DNA of 64,000 nt from Anaerococcus sp. Marseille-P3625 (GTDB lineage Bacteria > Bacillota > Clostridia > Tissierellales > Peptoniphilaceae), in assembly GCF_900232825.1 (NCBI RefSeq), contig NZ_OCTP01000011.1, positions 186,001 to 250,000 of the forward strand. The letters are read 5' to 3'. Each line of letters opens with the position of its first letter. Positions within the stretch are counted from its first letter, which is position 1. Made by a program: the position numbers and the translations under genes. Below the pieces are notes generated by a model that saw only the letters and a list, made by a program, of their open reading frames with translations, was not told where the DNA came from and did no database searches. Below, in pieces: positions 47,683 to 56,543 of this stretch.

Positions 47683-47715
47683 AATTTCTCCTTAAAGAAA
47701 AACTAGGCGATAAGC

Positions 47716-49086
47716 CTAGTCAATCTTGATGTTTTTAATTGTTACAAATTTCTTTGGTGCATATACTATTGGTGTACCATATAAGAAAATACCAAATCTT
47801 CTTACTGGGCCAGTCATTGCATATGGTAATTTAAAGGCTGGTAGCAATTGTCTAAAGGTAATAGCTGACTCATCAAATTGGCCTATAACTGCTTCACCTG
47901 TATTTGGCAATACTTCGTTTTTATCAACAAAGATTGTTTCAGCGGATTTTTCTCTTGATTTTGCGCCGACTCTACCTATTTCATAGAATTTAGATCCATT
48001 ATCTTCTGTTCTATAGATTACAAAGTATTCTGGTGCAAAAATTTGTGTATCTGAATTTTTAATTGTTAATTTTACGCCTTTTTTGATGTTTTCAGTTGCA
48101 ACTGTTACCGCATCTGTTTCTACAGCTACAGATTTACCTTTGTGTGAGTATGCAACTACTGCATATTTGAAAGTTCCACCTTGTGCAAATTTAGCTGGGT
48201 TTTTAGCATCTTCGTCAGCTACTGCTGCTGTTACTGTTGGTGCTGTTGGTGGTTCTTGTCCATAAGCTGGTGCATTGGTATCTAATACTTCCATACCTCT
48301 TCTTAAAAATACATCTGGGATTAAATCAACAGTTCCGCCTAATGTATTAAATTTAGTTACAGTAGTACCTGCTACCATTTCTCCTGCTTCAACACTCATA
48401 ATTGCTCTTTGATTTGGATAGTATTGCTCACTAAATTTTTGTGCAACATTCATTGGTAGATAAGCTTTAGTTGGTGTACCATAGTTGTCTAAAATATTTG
48501 TTGCTGCGTTGTTAATGTGTTTATCTTCTAGATATTTACCTCTTAAATCTACAACATTATGATCTGCTGTTTGTTTTAAAATACCATTCCATTGTAAGCC
48601 TTCTTCATCTGCTGGTGCTAGTGTTGAATCACCATAGAAAAGTGCTTGTTCAGCTTGACCTAAAATGAATTTCATTCCATTTTGAGTTTCTAATGCTTCT
48701 GGTTCTGAAACAGTATTTACTAATCTCATAAGATCGGTTACTGATCTAGTTACATTTAAACATTTAACTTTTGCAAGTTCTCTTTTATAGCTTGATGTTG
48801 TATCAAGTCCTGCAATACCCTCTGGTTGGAATCCTGGTATATCTTCTCCGTAAGAATCAACTACGTTATATTCTTCAACATTAGAGAAAGCTCTTGATTT
48901 TGGAATATCTCTCCAAAGTTTTAGGTGTTGTTCAGAATAAGTTAATGTCTTGATTGTGTTTTCTAGTGACTCTGGAATTATAGCTGCGCCACCTTTTGCT
49001 CCAGGGTTAATTTGTGCAAAATTATTTGTAGTTAATGCCTTATAAAGGTCTTGTACTTGTGTTTGTGTTAATGAATTAAATGCCAT
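47716..49086 (-). CDS. Major capsid protein (HK97 fold with Ig-like insertion)
   Basis: 456 residues. GGAAIIPESLENTIKTLTYS, DIPKSRAFSNVEEYNVVDSY and LAKVKCLNVTRSVTDLMRLV belong to the N-arm and P domain; TTVTKFNTLGGTVDLIPDVF and the end AMTGPVRRFGIFLYGTPIVY complete the fold. Residues about 279-395 are an inserted fibronectin/Ig-like domain (TFKYAVVAYSHKGKSVAVET; EYFVIYRTEDNGSKFYEIGR), probably displayed on the capsid surface. Preceded by scaffold and protease, as expected. Confidence 0.88.
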   Translation of the reverse strand: MAFNSLTQTQVQDLYKALTTNNFAQINPGAKGGAAIIPESLENTIKTLTYSEQHLKLWRDIPKSRAFSNVEEYNVVDSYGEDIPGFQPEGIAGLDTTSSYKRELAKVKCLNVTRSVTDLMRLVNTVSEPEALETQNGMKFILGQAEQALFYGDSTLAPADEEGLQWNGILKQTADHNVVDLRGKYLEDKHINNAATNILDNYGTPTKAYLPMNVAQKFSEQYYPNQRAIMSVEAGEMVAGTTVTKFNTLGGTVDLIPDVFLRRGMEVLDTNAPAYGQEPPTAPTVTAAVADEDAKNPAKFAQGGTFKYAVVAYSHKGKSVAVETDAVTVATENIKKGVKLTIKNSDTQIFAPEYFVIYRTEDNGSKFYEIGRVGAKSREKSAETIFVDKNEVLPNTGEAVIGQFDESAITFRQLLPAFKLPYAMTGPVRRFGIFLYGTPIVYAPKKFVTIKNIKID

Positions 49087-49103
49087 GTTTATTACTTCCT
49101 TTC

Positions 49104-49880
49104 TTAAATTAAGTGTTTTTCAATAATTGATACTAAAGCTTCAGATAAAGGTGCTCCTTGTTCAGCTTTACTTACATCTAAAGCACTTACATTTCTATTG
49201 CCTGCTAGAAATTCATTTGATAGAATTTCTGCTCTTTGTGATTTTGATAGGTCTTTGTAAGTTTTCTTTTCTTCTTCGTATTTATTAAAAACTTGTGCGT
49301 TTTTAACTGATTTTCTAATGTTATTGGCTCTACTTAGTTTTTTGCTTAATAGATTAATTGACTTTTCAAGCTCTTTATTTTTTTCAACTACTTCATTTGC
49401 ATTGTCAGTATTAATTTCTAATAGATCTACAACTTTCTTTAGATTTTCTGTTAAATCATCTAATCTACCATTGATTTCATCTAAGCCTAAATCATCTTTA
49501 ATTCTGTCAAGCAAGTCATCATAATCGACTTCTTCTGTATCTTCGTCTTCTTCTACTTGCTTTTCAGTTTCGTTTTCTTCTTCGCTTTCTTCGTCATTTT
49601 CAGCTATTTGGTCATCTTCGGTTTTTTCTAATTCTTCATCATTTTCGATTTCTTCATTGTCAGTTTCTTCATCAGCGATTTCTTCATCAGATGCTTCTTC
49701 TTCATCTTCGCCTTCGCTAAAATCGTAAACTATTTTTTCATCATCATCTTCTGATTTAGCAACTTCATCTTCGCTTATATAATCTTTGTCTACTTCATCT
49801 TCATTAAAGTAGTCATCTGCTACATTTTTTAATAGTCTATTGAGTTTTTCATCAATGCCTAATTCTTTTTCTTTGTCCAT
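49104..49880 (-). CDS. Acidic scaffold-like protein
   Basis: 258 residues. Residues 20-125 are extremely acidic (EEENETEKQVEEDEDTEEVD), then a coiled coil (LTENLKKVVDLLEINTDNAN; VVEKNKELEKSINLLSKKLS) and a C-terminal region NEFLAGNRNVSALDVSKAEQ that may be the capsid-binding end. Position between protease and capsid supports scaffolding. Confidence 0.7.
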   Translation of the reverse strand: MDKEKELGIDEKLNRLLKNVADDYFNEDEVDKDYISEDEVAKSEDDDEKIVYDFSEGEDEEEASDEEIADEETDNEEIENDEELEKTEDDQIAENDEESEEENETEKQVEEDEDTEEVDYDDLLDRIKDDLGLDEINGRLDDLTENLKKVVDLLEINTDNANEVVEKNKELEKSINLLSKKLSRANNIRKSVKNAQVFNKYEEEKKTYKDLSKSQRAEILSNEFLAGNRNVSALDVSKAEQGAPLSEALVSIIEKHLI

Positions 49881-49882
49881 TT

Positions 49883-50617
49883 TTACTCCTTAAAGTTGAT
49901 TATTTGGTGTACTTTATCTTCCATTTCAGATCCATAGATTCCTCTAAACATCATTAGATACAGCTTAATATCGTCTTTATTCTTGCTTTTATTTAGCTTA
50001 TTTTTAAAAGTTTCTAATGTTTCAAGCACTTGCCTATCCCCATCTAAAGCCTTTTGATAATAGATTTTGCCATTTTCTAAGCTTTCTTTTAATAGGGCTT
50101 TTTGACTTGTCGAACAAGCTGTCATTGACTTAACTATTGCATTCCATGTTGCATTAGCATTACAAGGTGTGCTAGTTACTGCAACATTTGTCACTCTTGC
50201 CTTTAGAATTTGTCCCTTTTCGTCTTCTTTGAGAATTTGTCCTTCGATAGAAAAACCTAATCTTCTAGAAGTACCGGACTTCTGTAGGGCTATTGCGGTT
50301 TCCCAAAATCTTCTGCCATCTGCATTGTCAAGTAAGTATCCCTCTAGGTATAAACCTTCTTTTGTGATTTTTGTGTTTTTCTTATCAGGATAACCAACAA
50401 TTCTTGAATTATCGTGATCTAAATTTAAAAATCCTTTTTCTAAAAAAGATGAAATATCAAGGCCATTTTGAACAACCTTTTCGCCTTGATAATCAAGATC
50501 TGGTGTACTTGCCAGCCCTTTAATCTTGCCTATAATTCCTTTTTGAGAGTTTAGACTCTTTGATTCATCGCTTTTTATAAGGTCTACTAAAGGTACATAA
50601 ATCTGCATATCCCTCAC
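49883..50617 (-). CDS. Prohead protease
   Basis: About 244 residues. ASTPDLDYQGEKVVQNGL, then FLNLDHDNSRIVGYPD (catalytic His) and TSRRLGFSIEGQIL (catalytic Ser) match the HK97/U35-type assembly protease. VTNVAVTSTPCNANATW is the usual end of the fold. The preferred start is GTG 50617, 8 nt after AAGGAGG; ATG 50608 is the alternative. It degrades the scaffold. Confidence 0.88.
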   Translation of the reverse strand: MRDMQIYVPLVDLIKSDESKSLNSQKGIIGKIKGLASTPDLDYQGEKVVQNGLDISSFLEKGFLNLDHDNSRIVGYPDKKNTKITKEGLYLEGYLLDNADGRRFWETAIALQKSGTSRRLGFSIEGQILKEDEKGQILKARVTNVAVTSTPCNANATWNAIVKSMTACSTSQKALLKESLENGKIYYQKALDGDRQVLETLETFKNKLNKSKNKDDIKLYLMMFRGIYGSEMEDKVHQIINFKE

Positions 50618-50683
50618 ATTCTTATCCTCCTTTCTCAAAGTTCTTGCTCCCTACCTCCCACCCTTTATTCATAGATATGCAAT

Positions 50684-50714
50684 AAAAAAACACCTATGAT
50701 TTCTCATAAGTGTT
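50684..50714 (-). terminator. Terminator before the prohead protease
   Basis: On the minus strand an 11-bp stem AACACTTATGA / TCATAGGTGTT with a GAAA tetraloop, then seven T. One wobble only. Together with the terminator at 53654-53686 it frames the metallopeptidase cassette. Confidence 0.93.
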
Positions 50715-50738
50715 TTAGTGTTTGTATTAATTTTTATT

Positions 50739-50954
50739 TTAGATCAAAGGCTTTATATACTTATCTGCTATTCTTTGCTCCCCTAATTCTACTAATGCGT
50801 CATAGCATTCTTGATATCTATTTTCTCCATCGACTATTAGATCTGTATCAAGTGGCATTAGTTCAAATACAATTGCTCTGTAATTATCTTGCCCTTCTAC
50901 TTCTTTTAAGATTTCATTTATCATTTCTTTTATGTTTCTTATTACTTTTGCCAT
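50739..50954 (-). CDS. Hypothetical small protein of the cassette
   Basis: 71 residues, acidic: VIRNIKEMINEILKEVEGQD then LIVDGENRYQECYDALVELG. Last gene before the terminator. A regulator or inhibitor of the preceding enzyme is possible from its position but not supported by motif. Confidence 0.5.
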   Translation of the reverse strand: MAKVIRNIKEMINEILKEVEGQDNYRAIVFELMPLDTDLIVDGENRYQECYDALVELGEQRIADKYIKPLI

Positions 50955-50964
50955 TTCTTACCTC

Positions 50965-53058
50965 CTAAAATGATAAGGCTAATGCATCTATTGCATCTAA
51001 ATCTTCATCTTCAAGAAATTTAGTTATTAATACTGCCGCTATTTCTCTATATTCAAAGCTATTGAGCGCTCCTTCTAATGATATAGTACCGCGTTTTAGT
51101 TCTTCAACAAGATTTGCAATTCCTGAACTTCCTAAATCATTTTGTATCTTTTCTACTTTGTCTGTTCTTTCTAGAACCTTTGTTTCTATAGCTTTATATT
51201 TATTGCTTATTGCTGGGTCTTTTTTGCTATCTTGATATTTATCTAATACATTTGCTAGAAAATCTCCGTTTTTAGCTGTAAGTTGCTTGTAGATCTCTCT
51301 ACCTATACCATGAGTCCCTTCTTTTCTAACGTTTTTAAATTCTTCCAAATCCCAAATACAAGGTAAGCAATGTGCTATTTGATCAGCGTATGAATGTATT
51401 TGTCTATCGGTGTCTTTTCCATGAACTAAATTGCTTATAGCTTGACCTGCGGTTTCTACTAGAGTTTCTTCAAGAGGTTTTAAGGATTCTCTTCTTTCTG
51501 GTGTGCATAACTTGTCTGGATTTGCTGTAACAGTTTCACTTACCTTAGCGTGCATACATTCATGTATAGCTGTTTTGGTTTCGTGAACTGGATCCCCGGT
51601 TTCAGCGACTAAACATATTTCATGATTGTATCTTATTCCATCATTATGGACGGCGAATCTACATAGTCCTACTGCATTTGATCGCCCCGTATTAAATGCT
51701 TTCCCATTTCTTTTGCTATATAAAGGTAAATTTAATCCTAGCATATCCATAATTGCTCTGCCCTTTATATCGGTGTGCATATCTTTAATTGGTTTTATTT
51801 TTTCTACTAATTCATTAGTAGTTTTTACTTCTTTATATTCATACTTTGGGTCAATCTTCTTTGTGCCTAGTCTGTATCTGAACTTACCAGCTTGTTCGCC
51901 TGTTAGTGTTTTTTCTCTAGCTTTTATTTTTTCCTTTACTGCTTGACTAGATCTTTTTTCTTTTAAAACTTTGTCTTCTGCGGCTAATTTGTTGACTAAT
52001 TCATTGCTTTTGATTTCTTCTATTAAATTATTAATGGCTGTTTGTGCCATATCTCTTACGCCTTCTCTATCTTTGGTATCACCAAAAACTTTATTTCTAT
52101 TAACATCATATTTTAGATTAAATAAAGTTTCGTTTGCCCTTCTGCTAGCAGCTTTTGATTGGTGTCCTCCGCCGATCTTACCTATAAGTTCTTGCATTGC
52201 TTTCACATCTGGTTTAATCCATGTATGTGAATGTGTATTTTCTATATTTACATCTGCACCTAATCTTTCAAGTAATGCTTTTTCTTGCCTTGCTGTCAAA
52301 TTAGGATTGTCTGTTAGTCTATTTATATCTTTTGGATTAGATTCTTCTTCTTTTGTCAAATTTTCTAATAGGCTTTTGGCTTCATTAAAAATTGCACCAG
52401 CAAACTTGCCACTATCGCCTCCATTGACCTTGGTGTAGAATTTCCCGGAATCCATATCATAGTACATTTTCCCACCTTGTTCATTTATTGCTCTTTCGCC
52501 TATTTTACCTTTAAATTCTGGATTGTTGCTGACTTTTCCTGCCAAATCTATTCCTAAATCATTAAAGTATAATCTCTTTTCACCATTCTTATCCCATAAA
52601 GATGCGCCTTTTTGTTGCAATCTTCTAAATTGGTATTTGGATAAGTTCCCATAAGTATTTGCCTTGCTATTTTCATTATTCTTGGCTGGACTAGTTTTCT
52701 TTTCTGGCTTTTGCATATCGTTAATAGATAATTGATTGGTTTTTACTTTTGGTCTTTTAAAATTACTTGCTATAAAATCTTGCAATGATCCATGCTTTCC
52801 TGCTTTTGTGTATAGGTCTAATACTTCTTTTTCTGATAAGCCTTTAGCTTTTCCATCTTTGCTATCAAAAGATACCTCTATATTTTCTGGTAGTTTCATT
52901 TGCTTTTTTGCAATTTCCATAGCTTTATTACCGGATTTATATCTTATTCCATAAAATGTTTTGTTTTTGCCATTTATTAATACTTTTACCGGAAATAGAT
53001 GCGCTCTGTTTTGTACAGCTTTTATTAGGCTTTTAAAGTCCTTTATAATTATTCTCAT
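50965..53058 (-). CDS. Putative HExxH zinc metallopeptidase, probably carried in the head
   Basis: 697 residues. Residues 37-101 share a module with the portal extension (KKQMK ... LSEKEVLDLYTKAGK ... SLQDFIASNFK). The C-terminal half has TKTAIHECMHAKVSETV with the HExxH zinc site at residues 499-503 and EETLVETAGQAIS about 30 residues later, where the third ligand of a gluzincin would be (Glu531 or Glu535). No signal peptide. Location between portal and protease in a terminator-framed cassette suggests a virion-borne effector acting on entry or in assembly. The substrate is unknown. Confidence 0.65.
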   Translation of the reverse strand: MRIIIKDFKSLIKAVQNRAHLFPVKVLINGKNKTFYGIRYKSGNKAMEIAKKQMKLPENIEVSFDSKDGKAKGLSEKEVLDLYTKAGKHGSLQDFIASNFKRPKVKTNQLSINDMQKPEKKTSPAKNNENSKANTYGNLSKYQFRRLQQKGASLWDKNGEKRLYFNDLGIDLAGKVSNNPEFKGKIGERAINEQGGKMYYDMDSGKFYTKVNGGDSGKFAGAIFNEAKSLLENLTKEEESNPKDINRLTDNPNLTARQEKALLERLGADVNIENTHSHTWIKPDVKAMQELIGKIGGGHQSKAASRRANETLFNLKYDVNRNKVFGDTKDREGVRDMAQTAINNLIEEIKSNELVNKLAAEDKVLKEKRSSQAVKEKIKAREKTLTGEQAGKFRYRLGTKKIDPKYEYKEVKTTNELVEKIKPIKDMHTDIKGRAIMDMLGLNLPLYSKRNGKAFNTGRSNAVGLCRFAVHNDGIRYNHEICLVAETGDPVHETKTAIHECMHAKVSETVTANPDKLCTPERRESLKPLEETLVETAGQAISNLVHGKDTDRQIHSYADQIAHCLPCIWDLEEFKNVRKEGTHGIGREIYKQLTAKNGDFLANVLDKYQDSKKDPAISNKYKAIETKVLERTDKVEKIQNDLGSSGIANLVEELKRGTISLEGALNSFEYREIAAVLITKFLEDEDLDAIDALALSF

Positions 53059-53315
53059 TTTCTCGCTCCTTTGTTGATATTTATGTATCTGTTTTTCTTA
53101 TCTAGTTCTTTAAATTCTTCTTCTGTTAGTATTCTTTGCATTGCAATTTTGTATTTTTTGTTATATGGATACTTGTTAGCATCAATTAATCTTCTAACAT
53201 TTTCAGCATCTTTTTTGCACAAAAAATGGGCGTACTGTTCATAAGCCCCACCCTCTCTTTTAAGTAACCATTTACGCTCTGGTAGTTTTGGATAATATTT
53301 TATTGTTAATTTCAT
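53055..53315 (-). CDS. Hypothetical small basic protein
   Basis: 86 residues, basic: LTIKYYPKLPERKWLLKREG then AHFLCKKDAENVRRLIDANK. Overlaps the metallopeptidase gene by 4 bases (ATGA), so the two are co-translated. No family recognised. Confidence 0.5.
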   Translation of the reverse strand: MKLTIKYYPKLPERKWLLKREGGAYEQYAHFLCKKDAENVRRLIDANKYPYNKKYKIAMQRILTEEEFKELDKKNRYININKGARK

Positions 53316-53367
53316 GACCTATGTTTATTTTTATTTCAACGTTTTGTATTTCACAATTATTTCACTA

Positions 53368-53634
53368 TTAACCTAATAATTCTCCATTGCTAAACATAAT
53401 GTTTTTTTGCTTTTTATAGATATCAAAATAAGTTTCTTGCTTATCTCCATTTTGTGTACACTCTACATATATCCCATCTAAAAGAGTTGTAGAAATTAGT
53501 ATTTTATTATTTTGTAGAATTTTACAAGACCAAACAACAAATATATCTTCAATACTAATATTCTTATTAAAGTTTTCCTTGTAATACATAATTAACCATT
53601 CTTTACAAGCTTTTTGAAATTTATAACTATCCAT
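53368..53634 (-). CDS. DUF6275 family protein
   Basis: 88 residues from ATG 53632-53634, AAGGAG 6 nt upstream; an ATG eleven codons earlier lies inside the preceding terminator. MDSYKFQKACKEWLIMYYKE, VVWSCKILQNNKILISTTLL and GIYVECTQNGDKQETYFDIY match DUF6275, a small protein common on Firmicutes phages and elements, function unknown. First gene of the cassette. Confidence 0.75.
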   Translation of the reverse strand: MDSYKFQKACKEWLIMYYKENFNKNISIEDIFVVWSCKILQNNKILISTTLLDGIYVECTQNGDKQETYFDIYKKQKNIMFSNGELLG

Positions 53635-53653
53635 TTTATTCTCCTTTTTAACG

Positions 53654-53686
53654 TAAAAAAAACACATTAGTTTTTACTAACGTGTT
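53654..53686 (-). terminator. Terminator between portal-side genes and the cassette
   Basis: On the minus strand AACACGTTAGT pairs with ACTAATGTGTT (11 bp, one wobble) around a short A loop, followed by eight T. It resembles the terminator at 50684-50714 in its AACAC...GTGTT closing pairs. Confidence 0.93.
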
Positions 53687-53706
53687 TAAAATAATATTTA
53701 TTAAAT

Positions 53707-53916
53707 TTACATTCCTGAATTGTTCATTCCTACTACTTGCCAATAACCTAATGTATCACCTGTCACAACTTGTGGCCATTCCTCTTTTAGATAATTAGCA
53801 ACGTCTTGCCATTTTCCCTTTTCATCTTGAGATAGTGTATCCCATTCAGCTTTTTCTTTTTCAAATTCACAAATTATTTTTATTTTATTGTTTCCCTTTT
53901 GCATAATTATTTCCAT
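53707..53916 (-). CDS. Hypothetical small protein
   Basis: 69 residues (or 65 from the second ATG). ICEFEKEKAEWDTLSQDEKG then WQDVANYLKEEWPQVVTG. Its start overlaps the upstream stop (TAATG). Unknown function. Confidence 0.5.
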   Translation of the reverse strand: MEIIMQKGNNKIKIICEFEKEKAEWDTLSQDEKGKWQDVANYLKEEWPQVVTGDTLGYWQVVGMNNSGM

Positions 53917-54146
53917 TAATACATAAGAGATAATTCATAAGCAGTCGATCCTACGCAACCGTGCATTAAAATCTGTTCAGTGATTTTCCCTGCTTTTAAA
54001 TCGGCTAAATGGTCTTCAAAATCTTCTCTTGTAGTCTCTTCACCTTCGCCTTCAAAGTATTTGTTAACTTCTTCATCACTTAAGCTAGGCCATAACTCTT
54101 TAAATTCTTTTATAACCTTGTTTTTATAATCTTCATATTTTGCCAT
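53916..54146 (-). CDS. Hypothetical small acidic protein
   Basis: 76 residues: VIKEFKELWPSLSDEEVNKY then REDFEDHLADLKAGKITEQI. It follows the portal gene by a few bases. Unknown function. Confidence 0.5.
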   Translation of the reverse strand: MAKYEDYKNKVIKEFKELWPSLSDEEVNKYFEGEGEETTREDFEDHLADLKAGKITEQILMHGCVGSTAYELSLMY

Positions 54147-54149
54147 TGC

Positions 54150-56543
54150 CTACTCCTTTAATATATTGTCTCGATAATTATAAGCATCTTCGTATGCTGT
54201 TTCCCCATTAAATTCTTTGATTTTACTCTTTTGTTTTGACCATTTTTCAAATTCTGTGTTGCCATCATATACGTAAAAAGCTATATCTTCTTCTTTGTCA
54301 TAGCCTTCTCTCCAAAGAGGAGGTTTATAGTTTTTATCAAATTTGCATCTACTATATGCTGTAAACCCGATTTCAGAATAAAACTTATGATTGCCAATAA
54401 AACTATCTAATTTTTTACCACCTAGTCTTACAGCTTCTTTTAATAAGTCTCTTCCTCTGATATTATCATTACTATTTTTACAAACTGCTTCAATATCTCC
54501 TTGATTAGTAATGGCAAATACACTACCACCATCAGTTCTATAACACTTTAAGTCTTGGCATTCTTCTTCTGTTTTAGAAGACACTCTCCATCTTTTGTAT
54601 TTTGGCATAGATTCTATAGCTTCGCTTAAAGCCTTTACAAACTCTTTAGGTTCGACTTCTTTTACTTCTACTTTAGGATCTTCTTTGATCTTTTTAGGTT
54701 TTAGTGTTTCTTGTTTTTCTATTATAAAATTGTGCTTTATAAACTCTTGCAAAGTTTCATTTGGATTTTGCTTTAGGTATTGGTCTATTAGTTCTTTTTC
54801 ACTTAATATTATACCATGTTTTGCTTTACTTTTAAATGATAAATTGCTATTTTGGGCCACTTTCATTTGTTTTTTTATTTCATTTAAGGCTATATTGGGA
54901 TTTTTCCATCTTTTAGCTCGGTGTACTCCATACTTGTCTTCAACTTGAGTCTCCATCAATACGAGCTTTGATCTGTCTAGTTTCTTTTCAAGGATATTTT
55001 CAAGTTCTAATTCTTTATTTACTAATGCAAGTGACTTTTGAAATAGACTTTCTTGTGTTTCTTCACTTTCTTCTGTATCGTCTTCTTCGCCACTATCTTC
55101 AAAGTCAAAACCCATGGAATTATCCGATGGTAGCATTTGTTTAGCTTGTAGATAGTAAGGATTTGCTATTATATCTCCACCTTCAATTTCTGCTAGTCCT
55201 TTTTCTGCTCTTACTTCGTTAATTGTCATGTAAGATTCTGATTTTTTCTTTGCTAGGTCTACTTGATCTGATTCTGATTCTTTATCTATTCCATCAAAGA
55301 TAAAAACATATTCATCTTCGGTATTAAATTTAGAAACTATAAATTTGTTTATTGTGTTTTCTACAAATCTTAATAGTGGAAATAGTCCCTTGGCTTTTGA
55401 GTTGTCTATTTTCTTTTCATCTCCTGAAAATAGACTAGATCCCTTGCCACCTACACCTCCGTTATTAGGGAAGTTTATTTCTGCTGGGTCTATTTTATAT
55501 GCACCACAAATTATGTTTATTAGATAGTTTACCCATTTTTCAAATACCATTTCACCTCCTGACTGGGCAATATTAATAAATTCCAATTCGCCTGGTAGGG
55601 TAAAGACTGGTATTTTCCATGCACCTTTTTGACCTGTGACTTGAGTTCTCCATTGTCTTTTAAATGATTCTAGGGTCTGTCTATCTCCTGGTGCTGGGCC
55701 ATTTTTTTCTCCTTTAATATTTAGTATGCCTTTTGTCATACCACCTTGTTGGAAAAATCTCATATTGTAGTCTTCTGCTTCAAGGTATGAAGTAAGTTGT
55801 CTTACTATAGTTTCTATTTCTGATAGGCCATAAGGTTGACTATGTACACTAGTTCTTGGATTTCTTACTGCAAAGGCCATCTCATCTGCTGTAAAGCCTG
55901 CTACTATCTTTCCGTCTACAACTTGTACATAGGATAATTTTTCTCCATCTCTGATATCTATATCATCTGCGTAGGCTGATTCTTTTAGGTCTATATTATC
56001 AAGGGCTGGTTTTATTGTAGCTGCATCTACTGCCTCAAAGGCTTGAACAAACTGACCTGTAACATCATATTCTAATTCAAAGTTGACCTGGTCGTATGTC
56101 AATGAGTCTCTGATTATTTTTCTAATAAAGGTGTCAAATCTGTCGCGATTAGGATCATTCCCTAATCCACAATTTTCTATAAACTTTTCTATAAGGTCTA
56201 TGGTTTTTTCTTGTTCTTCGGTCGGTTCTTTGCTGCTATCTTTCAGCATTACCTTAAAGCCTACACCATCTGTAGCATATTTGGATCTGGAAGTAAAAGT
56301 TCCTACTTGGTCTATTCTAGTCGATATAATATTTGAAATAGGAGCTACTTCCAGGGATATTTTCTCTAATAATTCAAATGATAGCTTGTTTTCCTTTTCC
56401 CTATAGTTAGTTGATACAAACATATCCTCCATAGGTGATTCATTATCATAGTATGAATATTTAAGCCTTGGCACAAATTGGTCGGCGTTGAATGAGCCTC
56501 CCTTGCTGGCAAAGTTTACTTTTATTCTTTTATCTTCTGTCAT
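54150..56543 (-). CDS. Portal protein with C-terminal GNAT-like extension
   Basis: 797 residues, against about 400-550 for most portals. The core (residues 1-480) has SLEVAPISNIISTRIDQVGT, TYDQVNFELEYDVTGQFVQA, AVDAATIKPAL, VRNPRTSVHSQPYGLSEIET, MRFFQQGGMTKGILNIKGEK and GAYKIDPAEINFPNNGGVGG. The extension starts near 535: a module shared with the neighbouring HExxH protein (539-607; KKQMK ... LSEKELIDQYLKQN ... LQEFIKHNF), then 634-765, where DNIRGRDLLKEAVRLGGKKL and HKFYSEIGFTAYSRCKF recall the AcCoA-side helix and FYxxxGF strand of GNAT folds. Confidence 0.88.
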   Translation of the reverse strand: MTEDKRIKVNFASKGGSFNADQFVPRLKYSYYDNESPMEDMFVSTNYREKENKLSFELLEKISLEVAPISNIISTRIDQVGTFTSRSKYATDGVGFKVMLKDSSKEPTEEQEKTIDLIEKFIENCGLGNDPNRDRFDTFIRKIIRDSLTYDQVNFELEYDVTGQFVQAFEAVDAATIKPALDNIDLKESAYADDIDIRDGEKLSYVQVVDGKIVAGFTADEMAFAVRNPRTSVHSQPYGLSEIETIVRQLTSYLEAEDYNMRFFQQGGMTKGILNIKGEKNGPAPGDRQTLESFKRQWRTQVTGQKGAWKIPVFTLPGELEFINIAQSGGEMVFEKWVNYLINIICGAYKIDPAEINFPNNGGVGGKGSSLFSGDEKKIDNSKAKGLFPLLRFVENTINKFIVSKFNTEDEYVFIFDGIDKESESDQVDLAKKKSESYMTINEVRAEKGLAEIEGGDIIANPYYLQAKQMLPSDNSMGFDFEDSGEEDDTEESEETQESLFQKSLALVNKELELENILEKKLDRSKLVLMETQVEDKYGVHRAKRWKNPNIALNEIKKQMKVAQNSNLSFKSKAKHGIILSEKELIDQYLKQNPNETLQEFIKHNFIIEKQETLKPKKIKEDPKVEVKEVEPKEFVKALSEAIESMPKYKRWRVSSKTEEECQDLKCYRTDGGSVFAITNQGDIEAVCKNSNDNIRGRDLLKEAVRLGGKKLDSFIGNHKFYSEIGFTAYSRCKFDKNYKPPLWREGYDKEEDIAFYVYDGNTEFEKWSKQKSKIKEFNGETAYEDAYNYRDNILKE

